Shown piece by piece: positions 33,017 through 44,793 of a stretch of 64,000 bases of DNA (positions within the stretch are counted from its first letter, which is position 1; the number at the start of each line of letters is the position of its first letter). The notes beneath the pieces are model-generated. The model was not told where the DNA came from, did not search any database, and saw only the letters and a program-made list of their open reading frames with translations. Source of the DNA: Sphaerosporella brunnea (taxonomy: Eukaryota; Ascomycota; Pezizomycetes; Pezizales; Pyronemataceae); the NCBI GenBank assembly GCA_008704415.1, contig VXIS01000066.1, positions 1 through 64,000 of the forward strand, written 5' to 3'. Position numbers and translations under genes: made by a program.

Positions 33017-33769
33017 ATGGCAACTGAACTCAAGTCTGGCGATAAGTTCCCCGAGGGAGTTACTTTCTCGTGAGTACTTATGCTGGTACGTACGGTGGCC
33101 GAGTTATGCTGACAGATCTGCCGTACTGCAGATACATCCCTTACTCCAACAACGACGACATCAACTCCTGCGGCCGCCCGCAAACCCTGGAAACCTCCAA
33201 GGAATGGGCCGACAAGAAGGTGGTGCTCTTTGCCGTGCCAGGTATGTCGCTCCGGCCCGCGGCCGGTACCTAGATCCATCGTTAGTTAACAGCTGCAGGT
33301 GCCTTCACGCCGACCTGTTCTGAGGCTCACCTGCCGGGATACATCAAGCACCTCGAGGAGCTGAAGGCCAAGGGCGTAGATGTCGTTGGTATGTCTTATG
33401 GCCCTGCAGAGCTGAGTTATACGAGGCGTACGTATGTACTGACGGCCTGGCCGCAGCCGTGGTGGCTTACAACGATGCGTTTGTCATGAACGCATGGAGC
33501 AAGGCGCAACACGTCAAGAACGACGAGATCCTGTTCCTCTCGGACGACGAGGCAAAGTTCTCGAAGTCCATTGGATGGAACATGGGCCCCCGCACGGCTA
33601 GATATGCCATTGTGCTGGACAAGGGCAAGGTCGTGTATGCGGGCAAGGACGAGAAGGGCCAGCTTTCGGTGTGTCCCTCACACATTTTTTCTTTTTTTCT
33701 TTGGAAGGTGTTTGCTGATATAAAGATCTGCAGGTCTCGGCCGCTGAAACCGTACTTGCCAAGTTGTAG
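33017..33769 (+). CDS. Peroxiredoxin, Prx5/PMP20 type (Asp f 3 homologue)
   Basis: Thiol peroxidase that reduces hydrogen peroxide and alkyl hydroperoxides. Exons 33017-33069, 33132-33241, 33299-33388, 33457-33668 and 33734-33769 give 166 aa, the usual length. The peroxidatic Cys is residue 61 in [15 protein letters not shown], and a second Cys is at 31 ([11 protein letters not shown]). These are the two positions used in Aspergillus fumigatus Asp f 3. The C-terminus is VLAKL; AKL is a type 1 peroxisomal targeting signal variant, so peroxisomal or dual location is likely. Asp f 3-type proteins are known human allergens. The start ATG is in AATCAAGATGGC, a good fungal context. All four introns are 57-68 nt with standard borders; the first splits the Ser codon after VTF. 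It stands alone in a long non-coding interval. Confidence 0.96.
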
Positions 33770-36198
33770 GTGATATACCACAACGGGTAGAGATTGGTGG
33801 CTTTTTTGTTTTCCCAGTGGTAGAATTGATTCATGTCTCTCTTTGACTCTCCTTCCCTTCACCGACCGGGTGAGTGAGACTGTCGGTGCTCCCCGGATGA
33901 CACCCGCCGGAGAATCCCTCGGGGCCTCGCACCAGCCTTCCCTCAGGATCAGTGAACCTCCAAGCCCGTAAATTAGGTAACGAAAAACCAAGTAGAGTTT
34001 CTTGGCATTTGAGAATGAAATCTGCACAGAGATATATTTCCAACTCCCAAGCCATATCGACCTGCACGTTCATTCATTTGGGTCAACGGCCGGAGTGGGG
34101 GCGGGAGTCGAGACAGGAACCTCTCTCTCGCTTGGACATTGCCCCAGCGTTTCAGCCCCTCGCCGACTTTGCAACACGTGGACAGGTAGACAAGAATAAA
34201 CATGCAAGGTTTGAAACAAAGGCAGTGTACAATACATACTGGAGGCATCGTATCGCGAGACATTTCGCCTCTCTGCCCTCCCACATGAGTACTCTAGAGT
34301 AGTGCTGAAGAAAAAGCGGAATGCCCCCCGCCCAATTCGGTTTGCAATTGGACGAATCTAGAGTAAATCGTACGCTACTGTTGAGGGCGAGCTCGCTAAA
34401 GCGGGAGATCGCCCTATGACCTCGCTTGCTCGTGATGCATAGACCTTCTGTGGGGATGAATAGATGGGCAAACCCCCCGCCCCCCGCCCCCCGCCCACGG
34501 GCCCTCTCACTCCCGTGTGAATAATTCTTCTTTTGGCATTGCTGACACGGCTGGACAATATGCTGATGCTCATGCCCATGCTCGTCAGCCTCAGCCTGCC
34601 CTCAAGCAGTGTGATGTGAGATCTGACATGTAGAAAAGTGCAAAAAAGTGCAAAAAGCGAAGGCGTCGGGACCACCAGATCTACCGAGTCTTTGGTATCG
34701 ATATAGCGGCATCTCGATCGAGTGCACCCACCCACCTCTGTGGAAAGAAGAAGCAGAGCTTGACCACACACTGTTTTTTTTTTTTTCCCCTGGAAGTTGA
34801 CAGTCGGCGAGGAGTGATGAGACACACACACACACACACACACAAGGCTGCAATTTATTTTTACTTTACTTTGCGTTCTCGGTCTCGGTTCGATGGGTTT
34901 GCCGCTGTTAAGAAGTCACACGAGCACAGACTGGAATGCGTGAATTCGGAGATTATCCCCCTTTTTTTTTTCCCCCTCCGCGTGGGGAGAACCCTGCCCT
35001 GATTCTTCCCGCGGCTTTGAAGGCTTTCTCCGTGTGACGTAAACGGATGGTGGGAGATCGAGTCTGGCGCCTGTCCAGGATGGGAGATAAGGTTTTGCGA
35101 AGGCAAGATCGGCAACGCTCTGTCTCTCAGAGTTGCCGCACTGGGTGCATCCCATGCGCAATGTATTTGCGGGAGATGGAGATCCCCGCTTGTTCTGCGG
35201 TGCGATTTGACACTTCACCAGACGTCTCGGACGGAGACTTCTTTGACAGCTGCCACTCACTAGAACGAAACGAGAGGGAAAGCCGGGAATTAACGTCGCT
35301 CGCTCGCTCGCGTGGACGATTCCGAATCCAAAGCAAGGCCAGTGCAGAAGCTGGGCAGAAGTGAACGCTTGCGGCCAACGAGATTAATCTGGAAGAGGGT
35401 GTGATGGCTGGCCTGCCCCCCTCCCTCCCGAGACAGACACTCACCGGCTTCTGCCCGCTGAGGAAGGACGATTCACGCGAGGACATGGAAGAGAAAAGAG
35501 AAAAGCACAGTCGACGCACTTCGCTAAAACACCCCCCCCTCCCCCCGCGAGGCTTGACTGCTGGTGATTGGCTGGCTGCCCAACTCCAGATATCTGACAG
35601 CGCGAACCGACCTGCTATGTAGGACCAAAGCGTACAGGAGCAGCCCGCTGCATATGTCGACAACCACCGGCTATGTATGCTGGGCTGCCATTGCTAAAGC
35701 CGTAAGCAGTTACAGTTAGCCGGCTCCAACATCGAAGGGAAGGAAGGTAGTTACCGCAGTGTACATTTCCCACATGAAAGAAAGAAAGCATGTAGAAGCC
35801 TTGGAAACTGCAAAGGGATCTGCCGGCTGTCCCCCCATCTGCATGTTTACTTACCTCACGCACATAAGTACTTTTCCGTGGAGCCTCGAATAAATACTGA
35901 TGGAACGCCCCTCGCTGCCGCCCCATGCCGTGCCGACGGACTCTAGATCGCAGCTTCGTCTTACTCGGTGCAACAATATAAATACACAGACCTGGGCACT
36001 TGACCTTTGTTTTTGCCGCTGTCCTTGAGGAAGACCCCCCCCCCCCCCAAAACTCGTTAGAAAGAAATCTATTACTTCGATCCTGGCCTATTATACGCAC
36101 CTACAAAGCTACAAAGTACATATCCATCCCCACTCGATATCGATCGATCCGGCTCAACCCAACCATCCGATAATATCCACAACTTTAGGTCAGAAACC
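33770..36198. other. Intergenic 2.4 kb, long upstream region of the RGS gene
   Basis: No gene is recognised. It holds an (AC)n microsatellite at 34822-34844, poly-T tracts near 34770 and 34965, and a C run at about 36036-36051. Long upstream regions and leaders are common for fungal signalling genes; I cannot define promoter elements. Confidence 0.4.
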
Positions 36199-37768
36199 AT
36201 GGTCTACAACGTCTTCAGCTATCGACGCCCAAACTTTGTCAGTCGGCTCCCTTCTTCGAATGCCTCCCAATGTGAGAGCGAATACGCTCTTCAAGGCCTG
36301 TCAGAGTCGGGCAGCGGCCTCAGCAACGGAAACATTTCTGGTATCCCCGATGCACTCTCGTTCGACCGGATAATAGAGGGATCAACTTGTCCTGTACCAC
36401 CCCCGTCTCAGCCCTCTGGCTCTGGGAAATTATTTCATTATATCTGGAAGCTAACGATCTGGGAATAGCCTATGACCTGCCGTGACTTCATGTCATATCT
36501 GATCTACGTTGAGCACTGCGCCGAGAACCTTCAGTTCTATCTCTGGTACAAAGACTATGTTCAGCGTTTCGAGAAGCTACCAGAACGTGAGAAGGAACTC
36601 TCGCCGGAGCACAAGCCGAAATTCGCTGTGGAGGATCATGAGGAGCCGTTACCCGCACATACAAACGCAACAGTCACCAGAGAGGTCCAGCGTTTTGTAA
36701 ATAACGTTTTTGCTACACACGGCTCCAAAACTAGCGGTTTGAAAGCCCCTTCTCCGGCCTGGGCCCCCGGTGGGGACTCGGAGAATACAAGTCCGCTGTT
36801 TAGTCCACCAAACTCAATGGGCCACAATAGCTATTGTGCTATCACGCCATTTGCGTACAGTGGGACGGTTTCTTTGAATGACGTGAACCATAAACAAGTC
36901 GCATCCGAGACTTTTGAGGGCGTTGATGTCAAGTGGCAGCCTTGTCAGTTTTCCATTCTCTTGGTTATTGCCACGGGCTGCAGTTAACTGAGTACAGTTT
37001 CCATCCAGCCATTCCGAGATGAGATCTCCCGCATCATCGCCATATACCTCGCAGAAGGAGCCCCGCGAGAACTCAACCTCTCCTCACGCGACCGCCAGGC
37101 CGTCATCAAAGCCCTTGCACGCACAACTCATCCCTCCGCACTAAAACACGTCAAAGACCACATCGAAGATCTACTTCGCTTCCAGTCGCACCCGAACTTT
37201 ATCCGCTGGTCCATCTGCAATGGCAACAAACCACGAGTGGCATTCGCAGTTGGACTTGGCACTTTCTGCATTCTTGGGGGAATACTCTCCTCACTTATTG
37301 TCACACTGGGAAGTGTTGGGAGGGGATGGAGGGCATTCGGTGCGATTGGATGGTTACTTGGTAGTGCTACCCTTTTTGCAGCGATGAAGGGAATGTGTGT
37401 GGTCCTGCACGGCAGACATCGGAGACATGTGAGGCCGTGGGAACTGTGGAACGATGATGCAGAGATGAAGGGGTCCAAAGATAGCTTTGAGACTTCCAGC
37501 TCTACGAACAGCTATGAAGACGAGGTGTGTTTCCAGAGGCAAAAAAGGGGATAGCTTGAAACTAACGATTTCCTTACAGCCATGGGTCGAGCAATACGAA
37601 AAACGCAGCCTCATCAGCAGAATCTTTGATAAGGAGGTGTGGATCGAGGAACCGGCACTTCGACAGGTCCAGGACACGATCGCTGTCCAGTCTATTATTT
37701 GCGCCGCCTTTTTCACTGGTGTTTTGACGGCCATTTTCATGGTTGTCCCCGCCGGGAACTTTTACTGA
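36199..37768 (+). CDS. RGS-domain membrane protein (Rax1-like)
   Basis: Exons 36199-36393, 36469-36943, 36998-37524 and 37580-37768 give 461 aa. An RGS box starts about residue 52 (ALSFDRIIEGSTCPPMTCRDFMSYLIYVEHCAENLQFYLWYKDY in the sequence order) and is interrupted by a long variable Ser/Pro insert (about 100-200). It resumes with QPFRDEISRIIAIYLAEGAPRELNLSSRDR. Three membrane segments follow at about 290-315, 325-350 and 438-458 (VAFAVGLGTFCILGGILSSL, AIGWLLGSATLFAAMKGMCV, IICAAFFTGVLTAIFMVV). RGS plus three membrane spans is the Rax1 layout. Members tune G-alpha signalling or bud/tip site choice; which G-alpha is met here is not visible. The second intron has donor CCTT|GTCAGT and branch GTTAACTGAG; splicing it gives WQPFSIQPFRDEI. 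Start is the first ATG (MVYNVFSYRRPNF). Confidence 0.85.
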
Positions 37769-38743
37769 CTGCCCGGAAATTCGGCTCCATACTCGGCCTT
37801 CACGTGCATTTTTTCTGCTATGAAATATTACCCCCCTCTCTATTATGGGGACATTCGCATTGGTTCATGGACTCGACATGGTATGGTATAGGAGTTGTAC
37901 ATGGTTTCGGTATATCTGTTTTTTGATCATGGCATTTGGTTTTTTTAATGGTGTTTTTTGTTTTTTGCTTTTTGTTTCCTCTGGGTCATTTGCTCACTCG
38001 TTCACTCCCTTTCTGCATGCACCTCTCAATCAGTTCTGCTCTACTCTACTTGTACTTAGAAGAAATTTCGGTAGCGAAACCAGACTTACAGACAACATGA
38101 TACACCGTGACGCAATACCAAAAAGAAACACCAACATATCTGCACTTTTAATTTGCATGCGTGCAAGCGACGACGAACAAAGTGCAAAGGGTCTATTCTG
38201 ATCAGTCTTACCTTCTGGGAACAAAGCTCGAGCTCAGGAAGGTAGATGCAGGGCTCACCATCAGGGTTCGAGTAGTCAGAAGTCATGTGCTGCTATTCGA
38301 GTGATCGTTGGTGAGAAACCTACGGAAAAGGACCGGAATACCGATTACTAATATTGACCCTGACCCTGACCCTGACCCTTCAGTGACCCCGCCGATGACT
38401 GACCCTTCACCCGACATGACATGTCATTGCCAGCCCTGCTCACTTAGACCCCTTTTTGTGTTCGTTTTGGCGGGGTCGGAGGATGGATAGAGTCATTGGG
38501 GGACAGATGATGAATTGTGCAACAATGCCGGTCGGTATTATCGGGCGGGGTTTGGGGCTGGGTGGGGGCGCTGGGACCAATGCCTCACTCAGCCTCACAA
38601 ACGCCTGGTCAACCCAAGTCTATAAGCACTTAGGTATCACAGACATCCATAACTTACACAGTCTGGAAAGAATGCAGTGTATTTTCCGCCCTTCAATTCG
38701 TCTGTACAGTCTGATCTGATGGTCTATCCATCGGAGGGATAGT
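37769..38743. other. Convergent intergenic region
   Basis: Lies between the 3' ends of the RGS gene and the complex I subunit gene. It is T-rich at first (likely 3' UTR). A hexamer repeat (GACCCT)4 is at 38356-38379. No gene is seen. Confidence 0.4.
38356..38379. repeat. (GACCCT)4 hexamer repeat
   Basis: Four perfect copies of GACCCT. One base away from the telomeric CCCTAA unit, but too short to be called an internal telomere. Confidence 0.8.
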
Positions 38744-39348
38744 CTAGTTCTTCTGCGTCTGCCACTTACGCGTATACGCCTCCCTCTGCGCCTCCAGGTG
38801 CTCACGAACAGTTCCGACCTGCTCGCCCCAAGCGCGGCCGGCCTCCTGGTTCCACGGCGCCCCGCCATTAAAGTGGGTTCTATACACCTCATAGTATCAG
38901 CCTTCCATCCCCTCCCCCCCCCTCCCCAACTACCCAAATAGGAATAAACTCACTCAACAGCCTTCACCTGAATAACCCCATCGCCCCTGCTATCAAACAA
39001 CAAGGTCTTGTCACGTGCAGCCTGCTCCGCCAGCCGAACGCGCACAGCGTTCTGCTCCTCCAGCACCTTGCGCGGCGTGGTGAACTTCTCGATCAGCCGT
39101 GTGATCAGCGGCGGGGCATTGGGGTCCGAGGACTTGGACGCTTTGATGAGGGCGAGCGTGCCGACGAGCGCGGCGATGGAGAGGTAGAAGCCTTTGCCGA
39201 AGCCTGTAACTGTTAGTCGGAGAACCGGAGAGGAGAGGGGAGGGAAGCGCGCACTCTCGGAGACTTCCCCATGGTGGTGGTGTGCATCTGTAGCGTAGGT
39301 GCGCCGAAGGGAGGCACGAGCGATGCTGCGGCGGAGGAGCGCGGTCAT
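38744..39348 (-). CDS. Complex I 17.8 kDa-type accessory subunit
   Basis: Exons 39255-39348, 38954-39203 and 38744-38879 give 159 aa. Basic mitochondrial presequence (MTALLRRSIARASLRRTYAT) followed by DAHHHHGEVSES, one membrane span at about 36-55 (FGKGFYLSIAALVGTLALI), then a matrix or intermembrane segment with ITRLIEKFTTPRKVLEEQNA. The C-terminal end reads THFNGGAPWNQEAGRAWG ... LEAQREAYTRKW. This order (His-rich N-terminus, single span, FN.G.P.N..AG motif, ER/YTRK end) matches the fungal NADH-ubiquinone oxidoreductase 17.8 kDa subunit. The role is assembly or stability of mitochondrial complex I, not catalysis. It shares a 267-bp divergent promoter with the Sil1 gene. Identification rests on overall pattern, so another small inner-membrane protein is possible. 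Confidence 0.72.
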
Positions 39349-39615
39349 GGTTGCGGTGTTGTTGTGATGCCGGTACCGAGGGGTGATGTCGTCGCTTAGA
39401 ACCAGTGTCCGCTTAGTCAGTAGTGTAGTTAGTTACCGCTAGCCGCGAACGAGCCGTGTGGCGATAGATGCCACGGTTGACGCTCTTCGAAGTTTGGGAT
39501 ATAACACGTCTTCCTTAACCCACCTGAACATGTTTCCACCACCACCACATATCCACTTCCAATTCCACCTACATCTACACCGATTACGACAACTACTACC
39601 ACAATCACTACCACC
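39349..39615. promoter_or_regulatory. Divergent promoter complex I subunit/Sil1
   Basis: 267 bp between two outward-facing start codons. CCACCACCACAT and ACTACTACCACAATCACTACC pyrimidine/AC-rich tracts precede the Sil1 ATG (context CCACCATG). Confidence 0.5.
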
Positions 39616-40815
39616 ATGAACATCACCCGCAAAAGCCTCCTCCTGATCCTCCCGCTTCTCTCCAGCGTCCTGGCAGTCGCCAACCAAGAGCCAATTCCCC
39701 TAAAATTCGCCGCTCCAGGGACAGAAGACAACAACGAGCTGATCTGTCACCCGGGGCGTGACTGCTACCCACGTGTCTTCAAGCCAACCTCAGAATTCCG
39801 CGTGATCGAAGACGACCAAGAAGTTCCTCCTGGGCTGCACATCCGCATGGACGTGACCACTGGGCAGCGGCAGGCAAAACTCAACACACCCTCACCAGCG
39901 GACCAAGAAAACGAAGCAGTAGTAGTGCACACCTCCTTACCCCCCTCTTCCCCGGAACCGGAGCTCCCGAAAGACGCGCCCAAGGAAGTCCCGCTGCGCG
40001 AGCAAAAGATTAAACCCCCGAAACACGGCGCGGAGGGCGATCAGGGCGTCTTCGACACCTCTGTCACCGCGCTGCTAGCCGGCGCAGAACCCCCGCTGCA
40101 GCACGCACTCGCGGAGTTGTCGGAGCTCGCGCACGAGGCGTACTGGGGGGCGCAGCTGACCGGTTTCCCTGGGGCCGTAAAAGCACTGCTATCGCACCTC
40201 TCCGCCGCCCTTCCCCAGATCCGCGCGAACGCAGCCCTGGTCCTTGGCTCCGCGCTCAGCAACAACCCGAAAGCCCTGGCGCACGCGGTAGAGGCCGAGT
40301 TAGCGGCGCCGATACTTGCGGCGCTGAAGGCCGAGGGCGACGAGGCGGCAAAGAAACGCCTGGTGTTCCTCCTGGGCCAAACACTCCGTGATGCCGGCGT
40401 GCGCGAGCAGTTTTTACGCGAGAATGGCCCTGGCGTGTTGACGGATGTGTTCCATTCCGCCAGCCCCGCGGTCCGCGGCCGTGTTGCTACCGTCATAGAA
40501 GATGCGTTCCTGAACCAGGACATGCGTGCCGAAGGTAGCAGCGATTCCGACACTTCCAAGGGCGAAGCGGCGCTGCAGGGGCTGTGTGTACCCTTCGCCG
40601 ACGGCGTAGTGGACCTAGCAGCATCAAAAGACGTAGACGAGGCAGCAAAAGTCCTCAGCGCGCTCAGCGCGCTGAGGAAGAAGCTCGGGTGCGATCTGGG
40701 GACGCGGTTCGGGGAGTGGGTGGAAGGGTTCAAGGGCGATGGCGAGCTTGCGGATGGAGCCAATGCGTGGAGGAATGGACAGGACTCCTCTGCGCAGGCG
40801 AAGTCGGAATTGTAA
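39616..40815 (+). CDS. SIL1: Sil1, ER nucleotide exchange factor for BiP/Kar2
   Basis: Intronless, 399 aa. Signal peptide at about 1-21 (KSLLLILPLLSSVLA). The conserved Sil1 N-terminal block follows: LICHPGRDCYPRVFKPTSEF, then VPPGLHIRMDVTTGQRQAKLN. An acidic/Pro-rich linker (about 95-135) leads into the armadillo-like repeat domain (about 145-370: IRANAALVLGSALSNNPKAL, FLLGQTLRDAGVREQFL). The protein releases ADP from the Hsp70 Kar2/BiP in the ER lumen. It ends AQAKSEL; KSEL resembles the HDEL/KDEL retrieval signal and fits luminal residence. Start ATG follows CCACC. Downstream neighbour Abp1 is convergent. Confidence 0.93.
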   Translation: MNITRKSLLLILPLLSSVLAVANQEPIPLKFAAPGTEDNNELICHPGRDCYPRVFKPTSEFRVIEDDQEVPPGLHIRMDVTTGQRQAKLNTPSPADQENEAVVVHTSLPPSSPEPELPKDAPKEVPLREQKIKPPKHGAEGDQGVFDTSVTALLAGAEPPLQHALAELSELAHEAYWGAQLTGFPGAVKALLSHLSAALPQIRANAALVLGSALSNNPKALAHAVEAELAAPILAALKAEGDEAAKKRLVFLLGQTLRDAGVREQFLRENGPGVLTDVFHSASPAVRGRVATVIEDAFLNQDMRAEGSSDSDTSKGEAALQGLCVPFADGVVDLAASKDVDEAAKVLSALSALRKKLGCDLGTRFGEWVEGFKGDGELADGANAWRNGQDSSAQAKSEL

Positions 40816-41627
40816 TTGGTCTTTTTTTTTGTGGGTTTTTATATTGTATGGCGTTTTTGGGGTCTTTGTTGCTTTTGTGGTTGTGGAATTATATTAGACG
40901 GCATCATGCCATTGCATCTGATGGTGGCTTCATGGAAAGGCAATGTGTCTGTTCTATCCTGCCGAGCAAAAAATCTACCAAAACTCCACAAAAAACACAA
41001 CACAATCACGTATCCGATGGCTCAAAATGTTGAATCTACCGTAGGTACTCCTCTCGAATGTGTCCCCAAATTTTTACAAAATAATAAGCCACCCACCCGT
41101 GTTGGCCTCATCAGGGGTCCACATCTCGAAGTTGTGGATATAACGGCCCCAAAATTTCGCAAAGGTCACCTTCTGTGATGAGATTTTTTGTTCCGGGATC
41201 TGTACGATTCTCTATCACAGGGCGTTGGAGTTATTGTTGAATATCAATATTTGTTTGCTCGGCTGGCCGGCCAGTTGGTCGGTGGTCTAGGGCTTCCGAG
41301 TCGATCTAACCACTTACAACTCTGGACAAATGAATCATAGGATGCGATCCATTTCTCAATCCAATCGCCTTCAAATGGAGTCGAATAGGCCGGAGGGAGC
41401 ACTTGATAAATTTCCAGACCATAAGATGCCGCCCGCAGATTCGCAAGCCAGGTCTGATGCGGTTGGGGACAATTATCCCATCACATTTTCACTCTGGGCA
41501 CTCAAAGTAACCACATCAGAGGTTTTCATACAGCAACGTTGCAGCATAACCGCTCATCACACAAAATAGAAACCCGCCTTTTAACCATCTCACATCCTTT
41601 ATGGAAATCTCATCTCACCAAACCAAT
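40816..41627. other. Convergent intergenic region with repeat-like sequence
   Basis: No gene. Position 41233-41290 resembles 29882-29938 in inverted orientation. CCTGCCGAGCAAAAAATCT (near 40958) and the inverse of a similar string near 41256 may be imperfect ends of an old element of about 300 bp. Confidence 0.35.
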
Positions 41628-44170
41628 CTAATCCCGCAACTCAACGTAGTTCGCCGGCTGTAATACCCCCGTCAGCATCATTCCCAAGCAAGGGAAAACT
41701 CAGTCTAGAGCACTTACAAACAACCCCTCCTTGCCATTGTAGTGACCGTGCCACCAGTCGTCGTCAGGGAACTGCACGTCTTCGATGATCGCCCCGTCGG
41801 GGAAACTGAGCTCGTTATCCTCAGTAGCCTGATAATCGTAGACGGCGACGGCAGTTCGGCCCTTGGGCTGCGCAGGAGTAGCAGGCTCTGGCTCGAGTGA
41901 GGGCGCGCGTGCCGTAGCAGCCGTGGGAGCCTCAGGGGCTTCGCCCGCGATGAGTTCGACGTAATTGCTGGGGAACAAGCCCTCTTGACCCAGGGCGTTG
42001 GTCCCGCGCCACCAGTCCTAGCCATGTTAGTCAATATTTGTATATGCTCATGTCTTCCGGAGTGAGTTGCATACCTCGTCAACCATGTCGATATCAGTGA
42101 CCACCTGGCCCTCGACCAAGTTGATTTCGTTCTCCTCGTCAGCAGTGTAGTCGTAGAGAACGATAGCCCTGTGACCACTGCCAGCACCTGTAACCGGCGC
42201 TTGCTCCGTGAGCTCGCTCTCTTTGGGCACGACATGGCTGAGGCTCTCCATTGGCAGAGCGTATGCAGGCTCTTCAGGCTTGGTGACGAGCTCTTCGGGC
42301 TCGGGCTCGTCGCGGCGTGCGACCGGCATGGCGATGCGGACAGGGCTGCCGGGGATCTCCGGAGTAGGCGGAGTGGGGGACCGTGCCTGCGGGCGAGGCG
42401 GCGGGATGTGGGCGGCCTGAGTGGGCGGGATTTTCTCCTCGAGCTCTTCTTCCGCAGGGCGAGAGGGGAGTCCAGGCATTGGCACGCCAAAGGAGGGGCG
42501 GGACGAGACATCCACAGGCGGAGGAGGAGGAGGAGCACGGTCGCCGGTCGCGAGCGGCGAAGAGAATCCGCCGGTTCGCTGGGGCGAACCAGGGGCGGGA
42601 GCACCCATTGGCGGTCCACCAGAGAATCGGTTCTTCAACGCGCTGATCCCCACGGTCGAGCCCATAACCTCCTCTTCGTGCTGACGGCTTGAGGCGCTGG
42701 CGCCGGTGTGAACAGGGCTGATGTGCTGCTGCTGCCCGGTGGTAGCCGGCGAGATGGCTGGGGGAGTGCTGGCACCCGACAGTCCCCGTTCTCTGGCCTT
42801 CTTCTCGGCCCAGATCTGGGCGGGAGACTTGGTAATGCCAGACTTGTTGATTCCAACCGCAGCTGGCGGCGGCGCGGGGCTGGCTCCGCCAAATCCACCA
42901 GGGGTTAGCGGCTTCGTACCGAAGCTTGGAGCGCCAGGACCGAACTTCTTCGCAACCTTAGGCTTCGGCAGAGAAGTCAGGCGCTCGGCTTGAGAGGGCT
43001 GCGAAAAGGCGCCAGCGCGATTGGCAACAGATGCCACGGGTGTAGGCTCCGGCTCTGGACGCATGGGGGCAGGTTTTCGGATAGCGCCCACGTCGACGGG
43101 AGCGTAGGCTCCCTTCACCGGCTCAGGCCTCTCCTCCTTGTATCCCTTCCTCAGAGCAGCAATGTCAACCTTTCCGATCGGCTGGTAGCCACCCTTCACG
43201 ACATCATCCTTATCCTCGCCAGGCTTAGAATATGCGGAGGTGGTAGAGGTAGGCTGAGAGCGAAGCTCATTGATGTCCACCTTCGTGGGCTTGTACGCGG
43301 ACGCCACCTTCTCGAGCTGGGTTCGAGTGACCGGCGGTGCGTCGGCTCCCCATCCATCGGCGTCCTCATTCTCACTGCGGCGGAACGGGGCTCGAGATCC
43401 AACGGGTAGAGCACCGCTAGTTACACGAGTGGGCTGGAAGACGGGCTTCGTGGCGACAGGAGGCTTGGGTGCGGTCGGAGGGGCAGTGGAGGTGCTGGTC
43501 GAGTACTTGGCACCTGAGGCATCGGCAACCTTCTGGATGATAGATTCAGGCGAAAGATCGGATTCGGATCTGGCAGTAACTTGTACGTGATAGCCCTGAA
43601 AAATTCAAGCAACATTAGTGACGAAAGGTGGTGGAGCTGGGGGGGGGGGGGAGCTTACGTGTAGCACTTTCGTAACCGCATTCAGGTGGCCAGTGAAGTA
43701 GCCCTTCACCCGCTCCGGAACACCTTCGCCGCACTACCAAGAGCCATCGTCAATTTAGGGTACCGCGAAAGGATGCAGCGAGAGAGCTTACCCAGCAGAT
43801 CAAGACAAACTTGGGCAGACCAGTGTTGGGGTCCTTGACCTTGACAAAAGCGAATTGAACTTTTCCATCGTTGAATTCCTCTATTACTTCTTCCAGCTCT
43901 CCCTCTGCAACGCCACAATGCTCGTTAGCAAAGCTGTTCCTGAACTTTCCAGTTGAAAATTGAAGCTCAGCGTGAAAACGGACCTCCGGCAGTTTGCACC
44001 TTCAGGATGCTAGCTTTCGCGGAGCTCTGGACGAAAGCATTCTGTAGTGGCGCAGACACCGAGAACACGGCCCACTGGGCGTAGGTTGGCGATGGTTTGG
44101 TCGGGGCAGGGCCGGTGACAATCTTCTGGTAGGAGCGGCCGATTTCAGGGGAGATATCAAGTGACGCCAT
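41628..44170 (-). CDS. abpA: Abp1, actin-binding protein of endocytic patches
   Basis: Exons 43984-44170, 43792-43904, 43659-43733, 42075-43595, 41718-42017 and 41628-41657 give 741 aa. Domains in order: ADF-H/cofilin-homology (about 1-130, [20 protein letters not shown] ... [20 protein letters not shown]), then a long Pro-rich and charged middle. The middle has repeated KVDI motifs ([36 protein letters not shown]), the Arp2/3-activating-type segments. Two C-terminal SH3 domains follow (about 600-655, [20 protein letters not shown] ... [12 protein letters not shown]; about 685-741, [20 protein letters not shown] ... [12 protein letters not shown]). Yeast Abp1 links F-actin, Arp2/3 and the Ark/Prk kinases at cortical patches; in hyphae it marks the subapical endocytic collar. 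The last exon is only 30 nt and completes the second SH3 domain. All joins are in frame. A 623-bp divergent region separates it from the F-box gene. Confidence 0.95.
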
Positions 44171-44793
44171 AGTGAGGGATGGATGCGGGGGGGTTGGCTT
44201 GTGCGTAAAGCTTAGGGAGGGGGCTCAGGGTCTTCCGTTTCGTTCGTGGGGGGGAGGGGGATAGAATTCAGGGGGTTCTCTTTTTTGTACGGTATTGCGA
44301 TCGATGGAGAGAGAGAGAAGAGAGAGCGGAGAGGAGGAATGGGACGGAGAACGGATGTTTAGATGTCGGTTTGGCTGGGGTCTAGCTAGATGTATTCGTG
44401 CTGGGCACTATTTTCGATGGGCTCAGCCTTTGCCTTCCGGTTCCGGAGTGACGACGACTGGCAGCAACAAGCAGCAACAGCAACTGCCAGCAAGTTGAGT
44501 TGAGCCGGATGCTTCCCTGGCTGCACACGCACAGCCGCTCACTCAAATCACATGATGCCAAGACAAACACTGCCTGGTGGTTTACCCGGCGCCAAGGTGA
44601 GGAGCTGAGCTGGCGTGTGCGGCTGAGTTGGTTCGCGGGGAGCGGCACGGGAACCTCTATCTACATAGAACCCCCCGTCAGCTTCAAACAGCTCCAGTTG
44701 AGAGAAGAATGCGATAACCCACCACCGCGAATAACTCCATCCTTGCCCTCGCCGCTCCATCGTCCCATCGTGATCTTTCAACCCTCCACGCCA
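44171..44793. promoter_or_regulatory. Divergent intergenic region Abp1/F-box gene
   Basis: 623 bp between outward-facing start codons, with G runs and a GA-rich tract (44303-44340). A frame open from 44500 into the F-box gene has no ATG before 44794. No secure motif. Confidence 0.4.

Noticed and set aside
38356..38379. (GACCCT)4 as an internal telomere repeat
   Set aside because: The unit differs from CCCTAA and there are only four copies; no subtelomeric context is visible.
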